A DNA stretch of 64,000 bases from Nocardioides humilatus (GTDB lineage Bacteria > Actinomycetota > Actinomycetes > Propionibacteriales > Nocardioidaceae), in NCBI RefSeq assembly GCF_008373755.1, contig NZ_VUJV01000003.1:124001-188000 (forward strand). Direction: 5' to 3'. Both the position numbers and the translations under genes were made by a program. Below are positions 43,666 through 53,793 of the stretch, piece by piece. Every line of letters starts with the position of its first letter. The first letter of the stretch is position 1. Under the pieces are notes generated by a model. It did no database searches. It was given only the letters and a program-made list of their open reading frames with translations, and was not told where the DNA came from.

Positions 43666-45165
43666 ATGACTCACGTCCACGACGCGGTGATCGTCGGAGC
43701 CGGCTTCGGCGGCATGGGGGCAGCGATCCAGCTGCGCAGGATGGGCTACGACGACCTCGTGATCCTCGAGCGCGAGGACGACCTGGGCGGCACCTGGCAC
43801 GTCAACCGCTACCCCGGTCTCGCCGTCGACATCCCCTCGTCGACGTACTCCTACTCCTTCGAGCCCAACCCGCACTGGTCGCGACTCTTCGCGCCCGGGC
43901 CGGAGTTGAAGGCCTACGCGGGCCACGTCGCCGACAAGTACGACCTCCGGCGGCACATGCGTTTCGACACCCCTGTGGCCGGAGCGCACTGGGACGAGGA
44001 CGCCTCCCACTGGGTCGTGACGCTCGAGGACGGCGCCGAGATCGCCGGCCGCTTCCTACTCACCGCGACCGGTTTCCTCTCCCAGCCGAAGATGCCCGAC
44101 ATCGCCGGCGTCGACAGCTTCGAGGGCGAGGTCATCCACACCACCGCGTGGCGCGACGAGGTCGAGCTCGAGGGCAAGCGGATCGGCATCATCGGCACGG
44201 GCGCGACCGCCGTCCAGCTCATCCCGAAGCTCGGCAAGCTCGCCCGCCACCTCACCGTCTACCAGCGCACGCCGATCTACGTGAGCCCCAAGGTCGACGG
44301 CAAGGTGCCCGCGCCGGTGCGCGCGGTGTTCGCGAAGGCGCCGATCTCACAGAAGGCGACACGCCTCGTGGGGTCGTCGATCCTCGAGGTGATGATGGTC
44401 GCGGGCGTCCTGCACTACCGCAACGCGCCGTGGGCCAACGCGATCGGCAAGCGGGCCTGCCAGCAGCACCTCAAGCGCCAGGTCAAGGACCCGGAGCTGC
44501 GCAGGAAGCTCACGCCCGACTACGACTTCGGATGCAAGCGGCCGACGTTCTCCAACACCTATTACCCGACGCTGACCCAGTCGCACGTCGACCTCGAGAC
44601 GACCTCGATCGACCACGTCGACGCGACCGGCATCGTGACCACCGACGGCCGACGCGCCGACCTCGATGTGCTGGTCCTCGCCACCGGCTTCAACCTCTGG
44701 GACGCCAACTTCCCGGCCATCAAGATCGTGGGGCGCGAGGGCCGCGACCTCGGCCAGTGGTGGCGTGACAACCGGTTCTGCGCCTACGAGGGCATCTCCG
44801 TGCCGAGGTTCCCCAACTTCATCTCGCTCAACAGCCCCTACTCCTACTCGGGCCTGTCCTACTTCACGACCATCGAGACCCAGATGGCCCACATGGAGCG
44901 GCTCCTGGGGGCGATGGAGGAGAAGGGCGCCGACGTCTTCGAGGTCAAGGACGAGGCCAACGACGCCTTCCTGGACCGGATGACCGAGCTGCTCGGCAAC
45001 TCGGTCTTCAACGCCGGCAGCTGCGCCACCGCGCGCAGCTACTACTTCAACCAGCACGGCGAAGCGGTGCTGCTGCGCCCGACGTCGACGATCAGCGCCC
45101 ACCGTGAGGCGGTGCGCTTTCCCATCGACGACTACGACTACCGCCGCGCGCGGGTCACCGCTTAG
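43666..45165 (+). CDS. Flavin-containing Baeyer-Villiger-type monooxygenase
   Basis: 499 residues. N-terminal FAD Rossmann motif GAGFGG (11-16), EREDDLGGTWHVNRYPGLAVD with the conserved GGTW, a second nucleotide loop IGIIGTGATAVQLIP for NADPH, and the Baeyer-Villiger fingerprint region FEGEVIHTTAWRDE (consensus FxGxxxHTxxW with one extra residue). It oxidises ketones to esters or hydroxylates heteroatoms; substrate is unknown. Soluble, no signal. Its stop overlaps the convergent zwf stop by four bases. Confidence 0.88.
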   Translation: MTHVHDAVIVGAGFGGMGAAIQLRRMGYDDLVILEREDDLGGTWHVNRYPGLAVDIPSSTYSYSFEPNPHWSRLFAPGPELKAYAGHVADKYDLRRHMRFDTPVAGAHWDEDASHWVVTLEDGAEIAGRFLLTATGFLSQPKMPDIAGVDSFEGEVIHTTAWRDEVELEGKRIGIIGTGATAVQLIPKLGKLARHLTVYQRTPIYVSPKVDGKVPAPVRAVFAKAPISQKATRLVGSSILEVMMVAGVLHYRNAPWANAIGKRACQQHLKRQVKDPELRRKLTPDYDFGCKRPTFSNTYYPTLTQSHVDLETTSIDHVDATGIVTTDGRRADLDVLVLATGFNLWDANFPAIKIVGREGRDLGQWWRDNRFCAYEGISVPRFPNFISLNSPYSYSGLSYFTTIETQMAHMERLLGAMEEKGADVFEVKDEANDAFLDRMTELLGNSVFNAGSCATARSYYFNQHGEAVLLRPTSTISAHREAVRFPIDDYDYRRARVTA

Positions 45166-46601
45166 GCACCTTCGACATTGGGGTCGCGCCAGCCCCGCTC
45201 GAAGGGCAGCCGCCAGGCATAGGGCGCAACGAGTTGGTGGATCTGGTTGGGGCCCCAGCTCCCCTGCCGATAGGGCCGTACGACGGGCGGGTTGGCCAGC
45301 AGCGGAGCCGAGACCTCCCACAACCGCTCGATGCCCTCGGCCGAGGTGAAGAGCGTCTGGTCGCCGCGGGCGGCGTCGTAGATGAGCCGCTCGTAGGCCT
45401 CGAGCACTGATCCCGCCCAGGTGGTGTCCTGCATGGCGAACTGCATCGAGAGCTTGTCGAGCCGCATGCCGGGGCCGGGCCGCTTGCCGTAGAAGGACAG
45501 CGACATCCGTGCCTTGTCGGCGAGGTCGAACGTCAGGTGGTCGGGGCCGTGGTCACCGACTCCGGAGTGCTCGGGGAACATCGACCGCGGCGGCTCCTTG
45601 AAGGCGATCGAGATGATCCGCGCACCTTCGGCCAGCCGCTTGCCGGTGCGGAGGTAGAACGGCACCCCGGCCCAGCGCCAGTTGTCGATGAAGCACTTGA
45701 GCGCGATGAACGTCTCGGTCTCCGACTGCTGGGCGACTCCCGGGATGGCGCGGTAGCCGTCGTACTGACCGCGGACCACGTCGGCCGGGTCGATCGGCAG
45801 CATCGACCGGAAGACCTTGTCCTTCTCCTCGCGGATCGCGTCGGGCGAGAGCGAGGTCGGGGGTTCGAGCGCGATGAACGCCAAGACCTGGAAGAGGTGG
45901 GTGACCACCATGTCCCTGTAGGCACCGGTCGACTCGTAGAAGTCGGCGCGCTGCTCGAGACCGAGCTCCTCGGGTACGTCGATCTGGACGTGGTCGACGT
46001 GATTGCGGTGCCAGATCGGCTCGAAGAGGCCGTTGCCGAACCGGAAGGCGAGGATGTTCTGCGCCGCCTCCTTCCCGAGGAAGTGGTCGATCCGGTAGAT
46101 CTGCGACTCGTCGAAGACCTTGTGCAGCTCGCCGTTGAGCACCTTCGCGCTCGCCAGGTCGACACCGAACGGCTTCTCCATGATGATCCGGCTGCCCCGG
46201 GCGAGGTCTGCCTCCTCCAGGGTCTTCACGACCGACAGCGCCGCCTTCGGCGGCACGCTGAGGTAGTGGAGGCGCACGTTGTCGCCGTCCCAGTCGGCCT
46301 CGGCCTTCTCGACGGCGGCGCGCAGGCCGGCCGCCCCTTCAGCCCCGGGCGCCCAGTGCAGCCGCTGGGAGAACTCCGGCCAGGCCGCGAGGTCGCCGTC
46401 GTCACCGGAGAATTCCTTGACCGCCTCGTGTGCGAACGCCACGAACGACTCGGTGGTGTGCTCTTCGAGCGAGGTGCCGATGACCTGGATGTCCTTGAGC
46501 AGCCCGCTCTCGAAGAGGTGCAGCATCCCGGGCAGGAGCTTGCGCCGTGACAGGTCGCCCGTGGCCCCGAAGAGCACGACGGTGACCGGCTTGTTCGCCA
46601 T
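45162..46601 (-). CDS. zwf: Glucose-6-phosphate 1-dehydrogenase
   Basis: 479 residues, first enzyme of the oxidative pentose phosphate pathway, producing NADPH. Seen: N-terminal VVLFGATGDLSRRKLLPG (NADP binding) and the active-site IYRIDHFLGKEAAQNILAF. Start at MANKPVTVV; an in-frame GTG three codons earlier is an alternative. It lies 13 bases after the TetR gene on the same strand, without gnd, tal or opcA nearby, so this is not the usual actinobacterial pentose-phosphate cluster and may be a second copy. Confidence 0.95.
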   Translation of the reverse strand: MANKPVTVVLFGATGDLSRRKLLPGMLHLFESGLLKDIQVIGTSLEEHTTESFVAFAHEAVKEFSGDDGDLAAWPEFSQRLHWAPGAEGAAGLRAAVEKAEADWDGDNVRLHYLSVPPKAALSVVKTLEEADLARGSRIIMEKPFGVDLASAKVLNGELHKVFDESQIYRIDHFLGKEAAQNILAFRFGNGLFEPIWHRNHVDHVQIDVPEELGLEQRADFYESTGAYRDMVVTHLFQVLAFIALEPPTSLSPDAIREEKDKVFRSMLPIDPADVVRGQYDGYRAIPGVAQQSETETFIALKCFIDNWRWAGVPFYLRTGKRLAEGARIISIAFKEPPRSMFPEHSGVGDHGPDHLTFDLADKARMSLSFYGKRPGPGMRLDKLSMQFAMQDTTWAGSVLEAYERLIYDAARGDQTLFTSAEGIERLWEVSAPLLANPPVVRPYRQGSWGPNQIHQLVAPYAWRLPFERGWRDPNVEGA

Positions 46602-46614
46602 GTCGTCCACGTGC

Positions 46615-47172
46615 CTAACGTACGAGCCGCGCGGTGAGCCCGTCGAGGACGATGTCCAGCCCCAGAGCGAAGTCGCGGTCGTCGTCGGAGACGTGGGCGA
46701 AGACGAAGTGCAGGAGGGTGCTCGCGCCGACCCGGGCGAGCTCGTCGTCGGCGCCGGCCCGCTGCAGCGCGCCGGCCATCCGCCGCAGCGGCTCCTGCGC
46801 GCCCACTCCTCTGGTGTGGACCGCGGCGATGAGCTCGGCCGCGTCACGGTGCGATCGCATCGCGTCGCGCAGCTCGACGCTCACGAGGCGCAGCTCCGAC
46901 TCCCAGGTGACGATCTCGGCCGGGCGCCGCCCGCGACGCAGCAGCTCGTCGGCGACGGCCGCCATCAGCTCGTCCTTGCCGCTGAAGTGGTGGTAGAGCG
47001 CGCTCGGCTGGACTCCGAGGTCGGCGGCCAGGCGGCGCATCGACCACTCGTCGAGGCCCTGCTCGTCGAGCACGACGATCGCGCGGTCGATCACGTCGGT
47101 GCGCCGGTGGCGCACGGTGGGCGCCGCCTGAGGTGACGCCTGCTGTGACGCGGTCGACTTTGACGCTCCCAT
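46615..47172 (-). CDS. TetR-family regulator, probable BioQ-type biotin repressor
   Basis: 185 residues. The N-terminal helix-turn-helix ([40 protein letters not shown]) and a C-terminal effector domain match TetR_C-containing repressors. It is divergent from bioB, and the intergenic region contains a 13-base palindrome that fits the BioQ box. BioQ is the known TetR biotin regulator of mycobacteria and corynebacteria. zwf follows after 13 bases and may be co-transcribed. Confidence 0.85.
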   Translation of the reverse strand: MGASKSTASQQASPQAAPTVRHRRTDVIDRAIVVLDEQGLDEWSMRRLAADLGVQPSALYHHFSGKDELMAAVADELLRRGRRPAEIVTWESELRLVSVELRDAMRSHRDAAELIAAVHTRGVGAQEPLRRMAGALQRAGADDELARVGASTLLHFVFAHVSDDDRDFALGLDIVLDGLTARLVR

Positions 47173-47188
47173 GCCGCTCAGCCTAACC

Positions 47189-47201
47189 TGAACACTGTTC
47201 A
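47189..47201. promoter_or_regulatory. Candidate BioQ operator (TGAAC-N3-GTTCA)
   Basis: The 13 bases TGAACACTGTTCA are a perfect palindrome, centred between the TetR start (16 bases away) and the bioB start (28 bases away). The known BioQ box is TGAAC-N3-GTTAC, so half-site and spacing agree. Binding here would block both promoters. Confidence 0.75.
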
Positions 47202-47229
47202 CCTAGACGTGTCATCGCTGAGGAGACCC

Positions 47230-48429
47230 ATGAGCACCGCGTACGACGACCTGGCGACCCGCATCCTCGACGGCGGCGCCGCGACGCCGGAGGACGCCCT
47301 CGCCGTGCTCCAGTCCCCCGACAACGACCTCATGGCGGTCGTCGCCGCGGCCGGCCGGCTGCGTCGCGAGCACTTCGGCAACACCGTCAAGGTCAACTAC
47401 CTGGTCAACCTCAAGTCGGGCCTGTGCCCCGAGAACTGCAACTACTGCAGCCAGGCCCTCGGCTCCCAGGCCCCGATCCTCAAGTACTCCTGGCTCTCCA
47501 AGGAGGACACGCTCGCGCAGGCCGGCGCCGGCCTCCGCGGCGGCGCGACCCGCGTCTGCATGGTGTCCTCGGGCCGCGGTCCGTCCGACCGCGACATCGA
47601 CAAGGTCGTGGAGATGACCGAGGCGCTCAAGGACGAGTACGACGGCGTGGAGGTCTGCGCCTGCCTCGGCCTCCTCAAGGACGGTCAGGCCGAGCGCCTG
47701 AAGGCCGCCGGTGTTGATGCCTACAACCACAACATCAACACCGCCGAGTCCAACCACGACAACATCGTCCAGACGCACACCTACGACGACCGCGTCGACA
47801 CCATCGGCAAGGCGAAGTCCGCGGGCCTCTCCCCTTGCTCGGGTCTGATCGCGGGTCTCGGCGAGACCGACGAGCAGCTGGTCGAGGCGCTCTTCGCGCT
47901 CAAGGCGCTCGAGAGCGACTCGATCCCGGTCAACTTCCTCATGCCCTTCGACGGCACGCCCTACGAGAACACGTGGGAGCTCTCGCCGATCCGCTGCGTC
48001 AAGATCCTGGCGACCGCGCGCATCGTGTGCCCCGACAAGGAGATCCGCATCGCCGGCGGCCGCGAGATGCACCTGCGCTCGATGCAGGCCACCGCGCTCC
48101 ACGTCGCCAACTCCATCTTCCTCGGCGACTACCTGACCTCCGAGGGCCAGGACGCTCTCACCGACCTGGAGATGCTCCGCGACAACGGCTTCGTCATCCT
48201 CGGCATGGAGCAGGCGGCGTTCGAGGAGATCATCGCCGCCCACCAGGACGCCAAGGCGCACCGCGTCGGCGCGGTCACCCCGTGCGGCTCCGGCGGCGGT
48301 TGTGGCGACGGCTGCGGTGGCTGCGCGACCGACGCCACCGACCAGTCGACCGAGGCCGTCGAGGGATCCGAGCACAACCCCTCGATCCGCCGCCGCGGTG
48401 CCGGCACCGAGGTCCCGGCGAACGCGTGA
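47230..48429 (+). CDS. bioB: Biotin synthase
   Basis: 399 residues of the radical-SAM enzyme that inserts sulfur into dethiobiotin. The [4Fe-4S] motif CxxxCxxC is Cys66, Cys70, Cys73 ([10 protein letters not shown]). Other conserved features: [18 protein letters not shown] and [16 protein letters not shown]. The ATG has GAGGAG upstream. The C-terminus (residues 350-366) has an extra Cys/Gly-rich stretch, Cys352, 358, 362, 365, that is not part of the core fold. First gene of the biotin operon; bioA begins one base after its stop. Confidence 0.96.
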   Translation: MSTAYDDLATRILDGGAATPEDALAVLQSPDNDLMAVVAAAGRLRREHFGNTVKVNYLVNLKSGLCPENCNYCSQALGSQAPILKYSWLSKEDTLAQAGAGLRGGATRVCMVSSGRGPSDRDIDKVVEMTEALKDEYDGVEVCACLGLLKDGQAERLKAAGVDAYNHNINTAESNHDNIVQTHTYDDRVDTIGKAKSAGLSPCSGLIAGLGETDEQLVEALFALKALESDSIPVNFLMPFDGTPYENTWELSPIRCVKILATARIVCPDKEIRIAGGREMHLRSMQATALHVANSIFLGDYLTSEGQDALTDLEMLRDNGFVILGMEQAAFEEIIAAHQDAKAHRVGAVTPCGSGGGCGDGCGGCATDATDQSTEAVEGSEHNPSIRRRGAGTEVPANA

Positions 48430-48430
48430 G

Positions 48431-49723
48431 ATGACCACGACGGTGCAAACGGGGCCGGAGGAGCTGCTCGCCTACGACCGCGAGCACCTCTGGCACCCCT
48501 ACACCTCGATGACCGCGCCGACCCCGGTGCGGCTGGTCGACGACGCCCGGGGCGCGCAGCTCCGCGTCGACGGCGCGTGGGTCGTCGACGGGATGTCGTC
48601 GTGGTGGGCGGCGATCCACGGCTACCGCCACCCCGTCCTCGACCAGGCGGTCACCGACCAGGCGGGGCGCTTCAGCCACGTCATGTTCGGCGGCCTGACG
48701 CACGAGCCGGCCATCGAGCTCGGCCGGCGCCTCGTCGACATCACCCCCGACGGGCTGGAGCGTGTGTTCCTCGCCGACTCCGGCTCGGTCTCGGTCGAGG
48801 TCGCCATGAAGATGGTGCTGCAGTACCAGCGCGGCACCGGACATCCCGACCGGATCCGGATGCTCACGGTGCGCGGCGGCTACCACGGCGACACGTTCGA
48901 CTGCATGTCGGTCACCGACCCGGTCGGCGGCATGCACGCGATGTGGGCGGGGCTGCTGCCGCAACAGGTCTTCGCGCCGCAACCGCCAGCCGCCGGGGCC
49001 GACGCCGCCACGGTGGCGGCGTGGGCGACCACGCTGCGCCACATCGCCGACCAGCACCACCACGAGCTCGCCGGGATCATCGTCGAGCCGCTCCTGCAGG
49101 GCGCGGGCGGCATGCACCCCTACCCGCCCGAGTGCCTCGCGGTCCTGCGGGAGATCGCCGACGAGCACGGACTGCTCCTCGTGTTCGACGAGATCGCGAC
49201 CGGATTCGGCCGCACCGGCCACCTGTTCGTCTCCGAGATCGTCACTCCCGACATCCTCTGCCTCGGCAAGGCCCTGACCGGCGGCTACGTCTCCCTCGCC
49301 GCGGTCGTCACCACCGACGCCGTCGCCCGCGGCATCTCCGGCTCCGACTCCGGCGTGGTCATGCACGGGCCGACCTTCATGGGCAACCCGCTCGCCTGCG
49401 CGATCGCGTCGGCGAGCATCGACCTGCTGTTGGGCACCGACTGGAAGGCACGCGTGAGCCACATCGGCGACCGGCTCGCGACCGGACTCGCTCCGCTGCG
49501 CGAGGTCCCGGGCGTTGCCGACTCCCGCACGATCGGTGCGGTGGGCGTCGTCCAGCTCGACCACCCGGTCGACGTGGTCGCCGCGACCGACGCCGCCGTC
49601 GCGGCCGGCGTGTGGCTGCGTCCGTTCCGCGACCTGATCTACACGATGCCCCCCTTCGTCATCAGCGACGACGAGCTCGACCGGCTGATCGTCGGCATCA
49701 CGGAAGCGGTGAAGGCCGGATGA
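48431..49723 (+). CDS. bioA: Adenosylmethionine--8-amino-7-oxononanoate aminotransferase
   Basis: 430 residues of the PLP enzyme that converts KAPA to DAPA using S-adenosylmethionine. Seen: LWHPYTSM at the N-terminus, [16 protein letters not shown], the PLP Lys in [19 protein letters not shown], and [14 protein letters not shown]. The start directly follows bioB; the stop overlaps bioF (ATGA). Confidence 0.96.
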   Translation: MTTTVQTGPEELLAYDREHLWHPYTSMTAPTPVRLVDDARGAQLRVDGAWVVDGMSSWWAAIHGYRHPVLDQAVTDQAGRFSHVMFGGLTHEPAIELGRRLVDITPDGLERVFLADSGSVSVEVAMKMVLQYQRGTGHPDRIRMLTVRGGYHGDTFDCMSVTDPVGGMHAMWAGLLPQQVFAPQPPAAGADAATVAAWATTLRHIADQHHHELAGIIVEPLLQGAGGMHPYPPECLAVLREIADEHGLLLVFDEIATGFGRTGHLFVSEIVTPDILCLGKALTGGYVSLAAVVTTDAVARGISGSDSGVVMHGPTFMGNPLACAIASASIDLLLGTDWKARVSHIGDRLATGLAPLREVPGVADSRTIGAVGVVQLDHPVDVVAATDAAVAAGVWLRPFRDLIYTMPPFVISDDELDRLIVGITEAVKAG

Positions 49724-50844
49724 CCCACAGCTGGACCGACTGGCTCGCCGAGCAGGCCGCCGAGCGCGAGGACGCCGGGCTCACCCGACGGCTGCGCGCA
49801 CGCAGCGCCGACGACGCCACGATCGACCTCGCCGGCAACGACTACCTCGGGCTCTCCCGTGATCCGGACGTACGACGAGCCGCCGCCGATGCCGCGCTGA
49901 CCTGGGGTGGTGGCGCGGGCGCGTCACGGCTCGTGACGGGCACGCTCGAGGTGCACGCCGAGCTCGAGCGCGAGCTCGCCGACTACCTCGACCAGGAGTC
50001 GGCGTTGGTCTTCTCCTCGGGCTACGCCGCGAACCTCGCGATCGTCACGGCCCTGGCCGACCGCACGGCCCACGTGATCTCCGACGCCCACATCCACGCG
50101 TCGCTCGTCGACGCGGCCCGGCTGTCCAAGGCCCGGGTGACCGTGGTCCCCCACAGCGACATCGATGCAGTCCGCGAGGCGCTGGCATCGAGCGCCGGCG
50201 CCCGAACGCTCGTCCTGGCCGAGTCCGTCTACTCCGTCCTGGGCGACGCCGCTCCCCTGGTCGAGCTGGCCGAGGCCTGCGCCGAGACCGGAGCACTGCT
50301 CGTGGTCGACGAGGCCCACGGCATCGGCGTCCACGGCCCTGGACTGGTCGCGACCTACGGTCTGGCCGGCCACCCCAACGTCGTCGTCACCGCGACCCTG
50401 TCCAAGTCGCTGGGCAGCCAGGGCGGCGCGGTCCTCGGTCCGCGCATCCTGCGCGAGCACCTCGTCAACCGGGCTCGGCCGTTCATCTTCGACACGGCAC
50501 TCGCCCCGGCCCCGACGGCCGCGGCGCTGGCGGCACTGCGGGTGCTGCGCGCCCGCCCGGAGCTCTCGGGCATGGTGCACGACCGGGTGTGCACGCTGGC
50601 CGACGCGCTCGGAGTCGTCCCGCCCGACGGCGCCGTGCTGTCGATCCCGATGCCGTCGCCGCAAGCAGCGGTCGCAGCCCAAGCGGCCGTGCTGGCCGAG
50701 GGCATCCGGGTCGGCTGCTTCCGGCCACCGTCGGTCCCCGACGGCATCTCGCGGCTGCGCGCGACGGCCAGCGCCGGCATCAACGCCGCGGACTGGGAGC
50801 GCGCGGTCGACGTACTCGTCACTGTGGTGAAGGACCACCAGTGA
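49720..50844 (+). CDS. bioF: 8-amino-7-oxononanoate synthase
   Basis: 374 residues of a PLP alpha-oxoamine synthase joining pimeloyl thioester and alanine. Seen: [41 protein letters not shown] and the PLP lysine in [14 protein letters not shown]. Start ATGA overlap with bioA; stop GTGA overlap with bioD. Confidence 0.96.
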   Translation: MTHSWTDWLAEQAAEREDAGLTRRLRARSADDATIDLAGNDYLGLSRDPDVRRAAADAALTWGGGAGASRLVTGTLEVHAELERELADYLDQESALVFSSGYAANLAIVTALADRTAHVISDAHIHASLVDAARLSKARVTVVPHSDIDAVREALASSAGARTLVLAESVYSVLGDAAPLVELAEACAETGALLVVDEAHGIGVHGPGLVATYGLAGHPNVVVTATLSKSLGSQGGAVLGPRILREHLVNRARPFIFDTALAPAPTAAALAALRVLRARPELSGMVHDRVCTLADALGVVPPDGAVLSIPMPSPQAAVAAQAAVLAEGIRVGCFRPPSVPDGISRLRATASAGINAADWERAVDVLVTVVKDHQ

Positions 50845-51521
50845 CCCGACGGCTCATCGTGGTCACCGGCACCAACACCGACGTCGGCAAGACCGTCGCA
50901 ACCGCGGCGCTCGCGGCCACCCACGACGACGTGCTCGTCGTGAAGCCGGTGCAGACCGGGATCCTCACCGACACCCGCGACACCGACACCGTCCGACGGC
51001 TCGCCGGCGTCGCGACCCAGGAGTGGACCTCACTCGACGAGCCGCTCGCTCCCGACACCGCTGCGCGCCGCCAGGGCGCGACCATCCCGCGCGTGCAGGA
51101 GTACGTCGACCGGCTGGTCCCGCTCACCTCCCAGCACGCGACGGTGATCGTCGAGGGCGCGGGCGGACTGCTGGTGCGGCTCGACGCCGAGGGTGGGACG
51201 TTGCTCGACCTCGCGGACCTGCTCGCCGGCGCACTTCCTGTCGACGTCCGCCTGGAGATCGTCCTCGTGTGCTCGGCGGGCCTCGGCACCCTCAACCACA
51301 CCGAGCTCACCGTCGGCGCGCTGCGCGCCCGGGGACTGGACGCGCACGGCCTCGTGATCGGCGCGTGGCCCGCGGCTCCGGGGCTCGCCGAGACCTGCAA
51401 CCTCGAGGACCTGCCGCGGGTGACAGGGGTGCCGTTGCTGGCGTCGCTCCCGGCCGGTGCCGGGGCGCTGGACCGCGCTGAGTTTCGCGCCGCTGCACCT
51501 AGGTGGTTCAGGAGCGCTTAG
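50841..51521 (+). CDS. bioD: Dethiobiotin synthetase
   Basis: 226 residues of the P-loop ATPase that closes the ureido ring of dethiobiotin. Seen: VVTGTNTDVGKTV (P-loop, 8-18), VVKPVQTG, and IVEGAGGLLVRLD. GTG start overlapping the bioF stop. Last gene of bioBAFD; an intrinsic terminator follows at about 96 bases. bioC/bioH-type pimelate genes are not in the window. Confidence 0.95.
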   Translation: MTRRLIVVTGTNTDVGKTVATAALAATHDDVLVVKPVQTGILTDTRDTDTVRRLAGVATQEWTSLDEPLAPDTAARRQGATIPRVQEYVDRLVPLTSQHATVIVEGAGGLLVRLDAEGGTLLDLADLLAGALPVDVRLEIVLVCSAGLGTLNHTELTVGALRARGLDAHGLVIGAWPAAPGLAETCNLEDLPRVTGVPLLASLPAGAGALDRAEFRAAAPRWFRSA

Positions 51522-51616
51522 GCGTTTGAACGGGCAGTCGGCCCGCGGCTCTTCCCTCGGCCCGCGAGAGTTCCTAGCCTTTTACCAGTCCTCCCGGACA
51601 AAACCCTCAACGCTCT

Positions 51617-51665
51617 GCGTGGTGCTCATCTGGTGGGGGGTGAGCACCACGCCAGACGTGTTTTT
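51617..51665 (+). terminator. Terminator of the biotin operon
   Basis: Perfect 12-base arms GCGTGGTGCTCA (51617-51628) and TGAGCACCACGC (51641-51652) enclose a 12-base loop; a T-run (TTTTTT, 51660-51665 with GTG before it) follows. Oriented to end bioBAFD; the T-run overlaps the stop of the convergent response regulator. Confidence 0.7.
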
Positions 51666-52320
51666 ACTCCGACTGCCCCTTCAAGAGGGCGATCGCGGCG
51701 TCACGGTCAGTGACGCGGAGCTTCTTCAGGGCCGAGGACACGTGGACGCGCACCGTGGAGCGCGACAAGAACAGCCGTCGGGCGACCTGGTCGGTCGTGA
51801 GGCCGGCGCCCAGCAGCTCCATGACCTGCCACTCGCGCGCGGTCAGCTTGGACGCCGCCGGCGAGGACTGGACATAGCGCGGCAGCGACGGCGACCGGAA
51901 CTCCTCGGCCATCCGACGCACCAGCCGGCGTGGGATCGCCGCCTCGCCGTTGATCACGCCGCGGAGGGCATCGCCGAGGCGGGCGAGGTCGGTCTCCTTG
52001 AGCAGGTAGCCCGAGGCTCCGGCGCGCAGCGAGTCGAAGAGCACGTCGTCGTCGAGGTCCTCCGCCCACATCACCAGCGCTGCGTTGGGCAGCCGACGGG
52101 CGAGCTCGCGGGCCACCGAGATGCCGCGACCCGGCAGGTCGACGTCGATGAGCACGACGTCGGGGCGCTGGGCCACCGCGATCTCGACCGCGTCGTCGGC
52201 GGAGCCGGCCACGCCGCACACCACGCAGCCGTTGCCCTCGAGGGCGACGACGATGGCGGCGCGCGCAGCCTCATCGGCCTCAGCCACGAGCACGCGGACC
52301 TGCTCACTCACGCCGGACAT
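51664..52320 (-). CDS. Orphan LuxR-type response regulator
   Basis: 218 residues: receiver domain (1-120; phospho-acceptor Asp59 in VVLIDVDLPG, Lys108 in GYLLKE) and a LuxR helix-turn-helix (about 150-215: LTAREWQVMELLGAGLTTDQ, LSRSTVRVHVSSALKKL). The position of the conserved Thr/Ser switch appears to be Ala86 (LVMWAED) in a hand alignment, so phosphorylation signalling may be modified. No sensor kinase gene is adjacent. It follows the amidase gene by 22 bases on the same strand. Confidence 0.9.
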   Translation of the reverse strand: MSGVSEQVRVLVAEADEAARAAIVVALEGNGCVVCGVAGSADDAVEIAVAQRPDVVLIDVDLPGRGISVARELARRLPNAALVMWAEDLDDDVLFDSLRAGASGYLLKETDLARLGDALRGVINGEAAIPRRLVRRMAEEFRSPSLPRYVQSSPAASKLTAREWQVMELLGAGLTTDQVARRLFLSRSTVRVHVSSALKKLRVTDRDAAIALLKGQSE

Positions 52321-52342
52321 CGAACCACGAAGGATCGCGGGA

Positions 52343-53776
52343 TCACCACAAGGGTGGCCGCCTGTCGCGCCACGGCTTTGCGGCCTCGACCTGCGCCGCC
52401 AGCGACAGGAGGGTCTCCTCGTCGCCGGGCCGGGCCGCGAGCATGACGCCGACTGGAAGCCCGTCGGTCGTCCAGTGGAGCGGCAACGAGATCGCCGGCA
52501 TGCCCGTGACGTTCCAGGCCGAGGTCCACGGCGTGAAGCGCTTCTGGGCCTCGAAGTCAGCGGCCGGGTCGGTGTCGTCGCGGATCGCGCCGACCGGCAG
52601 CGGCGGAGCAGCGAGGGTCGGGGTGAGCACCGCGTCGTAGGGTGCCAGGCCGATGAGGGCGTCGGCGGCGTAGCGTCGCAGGGCGCCGATCGCGAGTCCG
52701 AACTCGGGACCGCTGACTGCTTCGCCGCGCTCGCCGAGCCACCGGGTCAGCGGGCGCAACAGGGCACGCTTGTCCTCCGGCAGTGGCGTGACCGACAAAG
52801 CTGTCAGCACTGCCCAGCAGATCTCGAAGGTGTCGACGGCCTCGGGCGGCAGCGGCACCGACACGTCCTCGATGAAATGGCCGAGGTCGGCCAGGAGCCG
52901 GGACGCGTCGTCGTAGGCCTGCCGGCACGCCGGGTCAACCTCGACCTCGGCGATGACCGGCTGCACGAACCGCGCGATCCGCAGGCGCCCGGGCTCGCGC
53001 CGGGTCGCGTCCAGGAACGTGCCCGTGGGCTCCGGAGCCCAGGCCGGGTCGCTCGCACGACGCCCGGCCTGCACATCGAGCAGGGCCGCTGCGTCGGCGA
53101 CCGTGCGCGCGAGCGAGCCGCTCGTCGCGAGGCCGACCGGGTCGCCGTACATCGGGAAGCCGCTGATCCGACCTCGGGTGGGCTTGAGCCCGACCAGGCC
53201 GCAGCACGAGGCCGGGATCCGGATCGAGCCGCCTCCGTCGGAGCCTTGCGCAACCGACACCAGGCCCGCGGCGACCGCAGCGGCCGCGCCGCCCGACGAC
53301 CCGCCCGCCATCCGGGTGGTGTCCCACGGCGTCACGGCCGGTGGCCGGCCCTCGGGCTCGGTGTAGCAGGGTGACCCGAACTCCGGGGTGCTGGTCTTGC
53401 CGAGACTGACCATCCCCGCCGCCTCCATGGCGAGCGTGACCGCGTCGGAGACCTCGGGGACGTAGCCGGCGAACACCGGCGACCCGAACTCGGTCGGCAC
53501 CCCGGCGGTCAGGTTGAGGTCCTTGATCGCCGTCGGCACTCCAGCGAGCGGCGACGCGCCCTCACCGACCGGCCCAACCGCGGCCACCTCGCGTGCCCGC
53601 ACGCGGGCGAGGTCGGGGTCGAGGAAGGCGAACGCGCCGGCCACGAAATCCCCAGATTCACGGCCGGCGCGTTCAATTCTGTTCAGGTAGTGCTCGGTCA
53701 GCTCGACGGCGTCGATCTCTCCGGAGCGCAGCAGCTCCCCTTGCTCGAGTGCGCTGAGCTCGTGCAGTTCGGCCAC
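52343..53776 (-). CDS. Amidase-signature-family hydrolase
   Basis: 477 residues from a GTG. The Ser-cisSer-Lys triad is visible: Lys85 (TAIKDLNLTAG), Ser161 (MAGGSSGGAAAA) and Ser184 (GSDGGGSIRIPA). Members hydrolyse amides, from GatA-type to xenobiotic amides; substrate is unknown. It lies 17 bases after an FMN reductase gene and before the response regulator on the same strand, possibly as one transcript. Confidence 0.9.
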   Translation of the reverse strand: MAELHELSALEQGELLRSGEIDAVELTEHYLNRIERAGRESGDFVAGAFAFLDPDLARVRAREVAAVGPVGEGASPLAGVPTAIKDLNLTAGVPTEFGSPVFAGYVPEVSDAVTLAMEAAGMVSLGKTSTPEFGSPCYTEPEGRPPAVTPWDTTRMAGGSSGGAAAAVAAGLVSVAQGSDGGGSIRIPASCCGLVGLKPTRGRISGFPMYGDPVGLATSGSLARTVADAAALLDVQAGRRASDPAWAPEPTGTFLDATRREPGRLRIARFVQPVIAEVEVDPACRQAYDDASRLLADLGHFIEDVSVPLPPEAVDTFEICWAVLTALSVTPLPEDKRALLRPLTRWLGERGEAVSGPEFGLAIGALRRYAADALIGLAPYDAVLTPTLAAPPLPVGAIRDDTDPAADFEAQKRFTPWTSAWNVTGMPAISLPLHWTTDGLPVGVMLAARPGDEETLLSLAAQVEAAKPWRDRRPPLW

Positions 53777-53793
53777 CCCAGCAACCTATCCGC

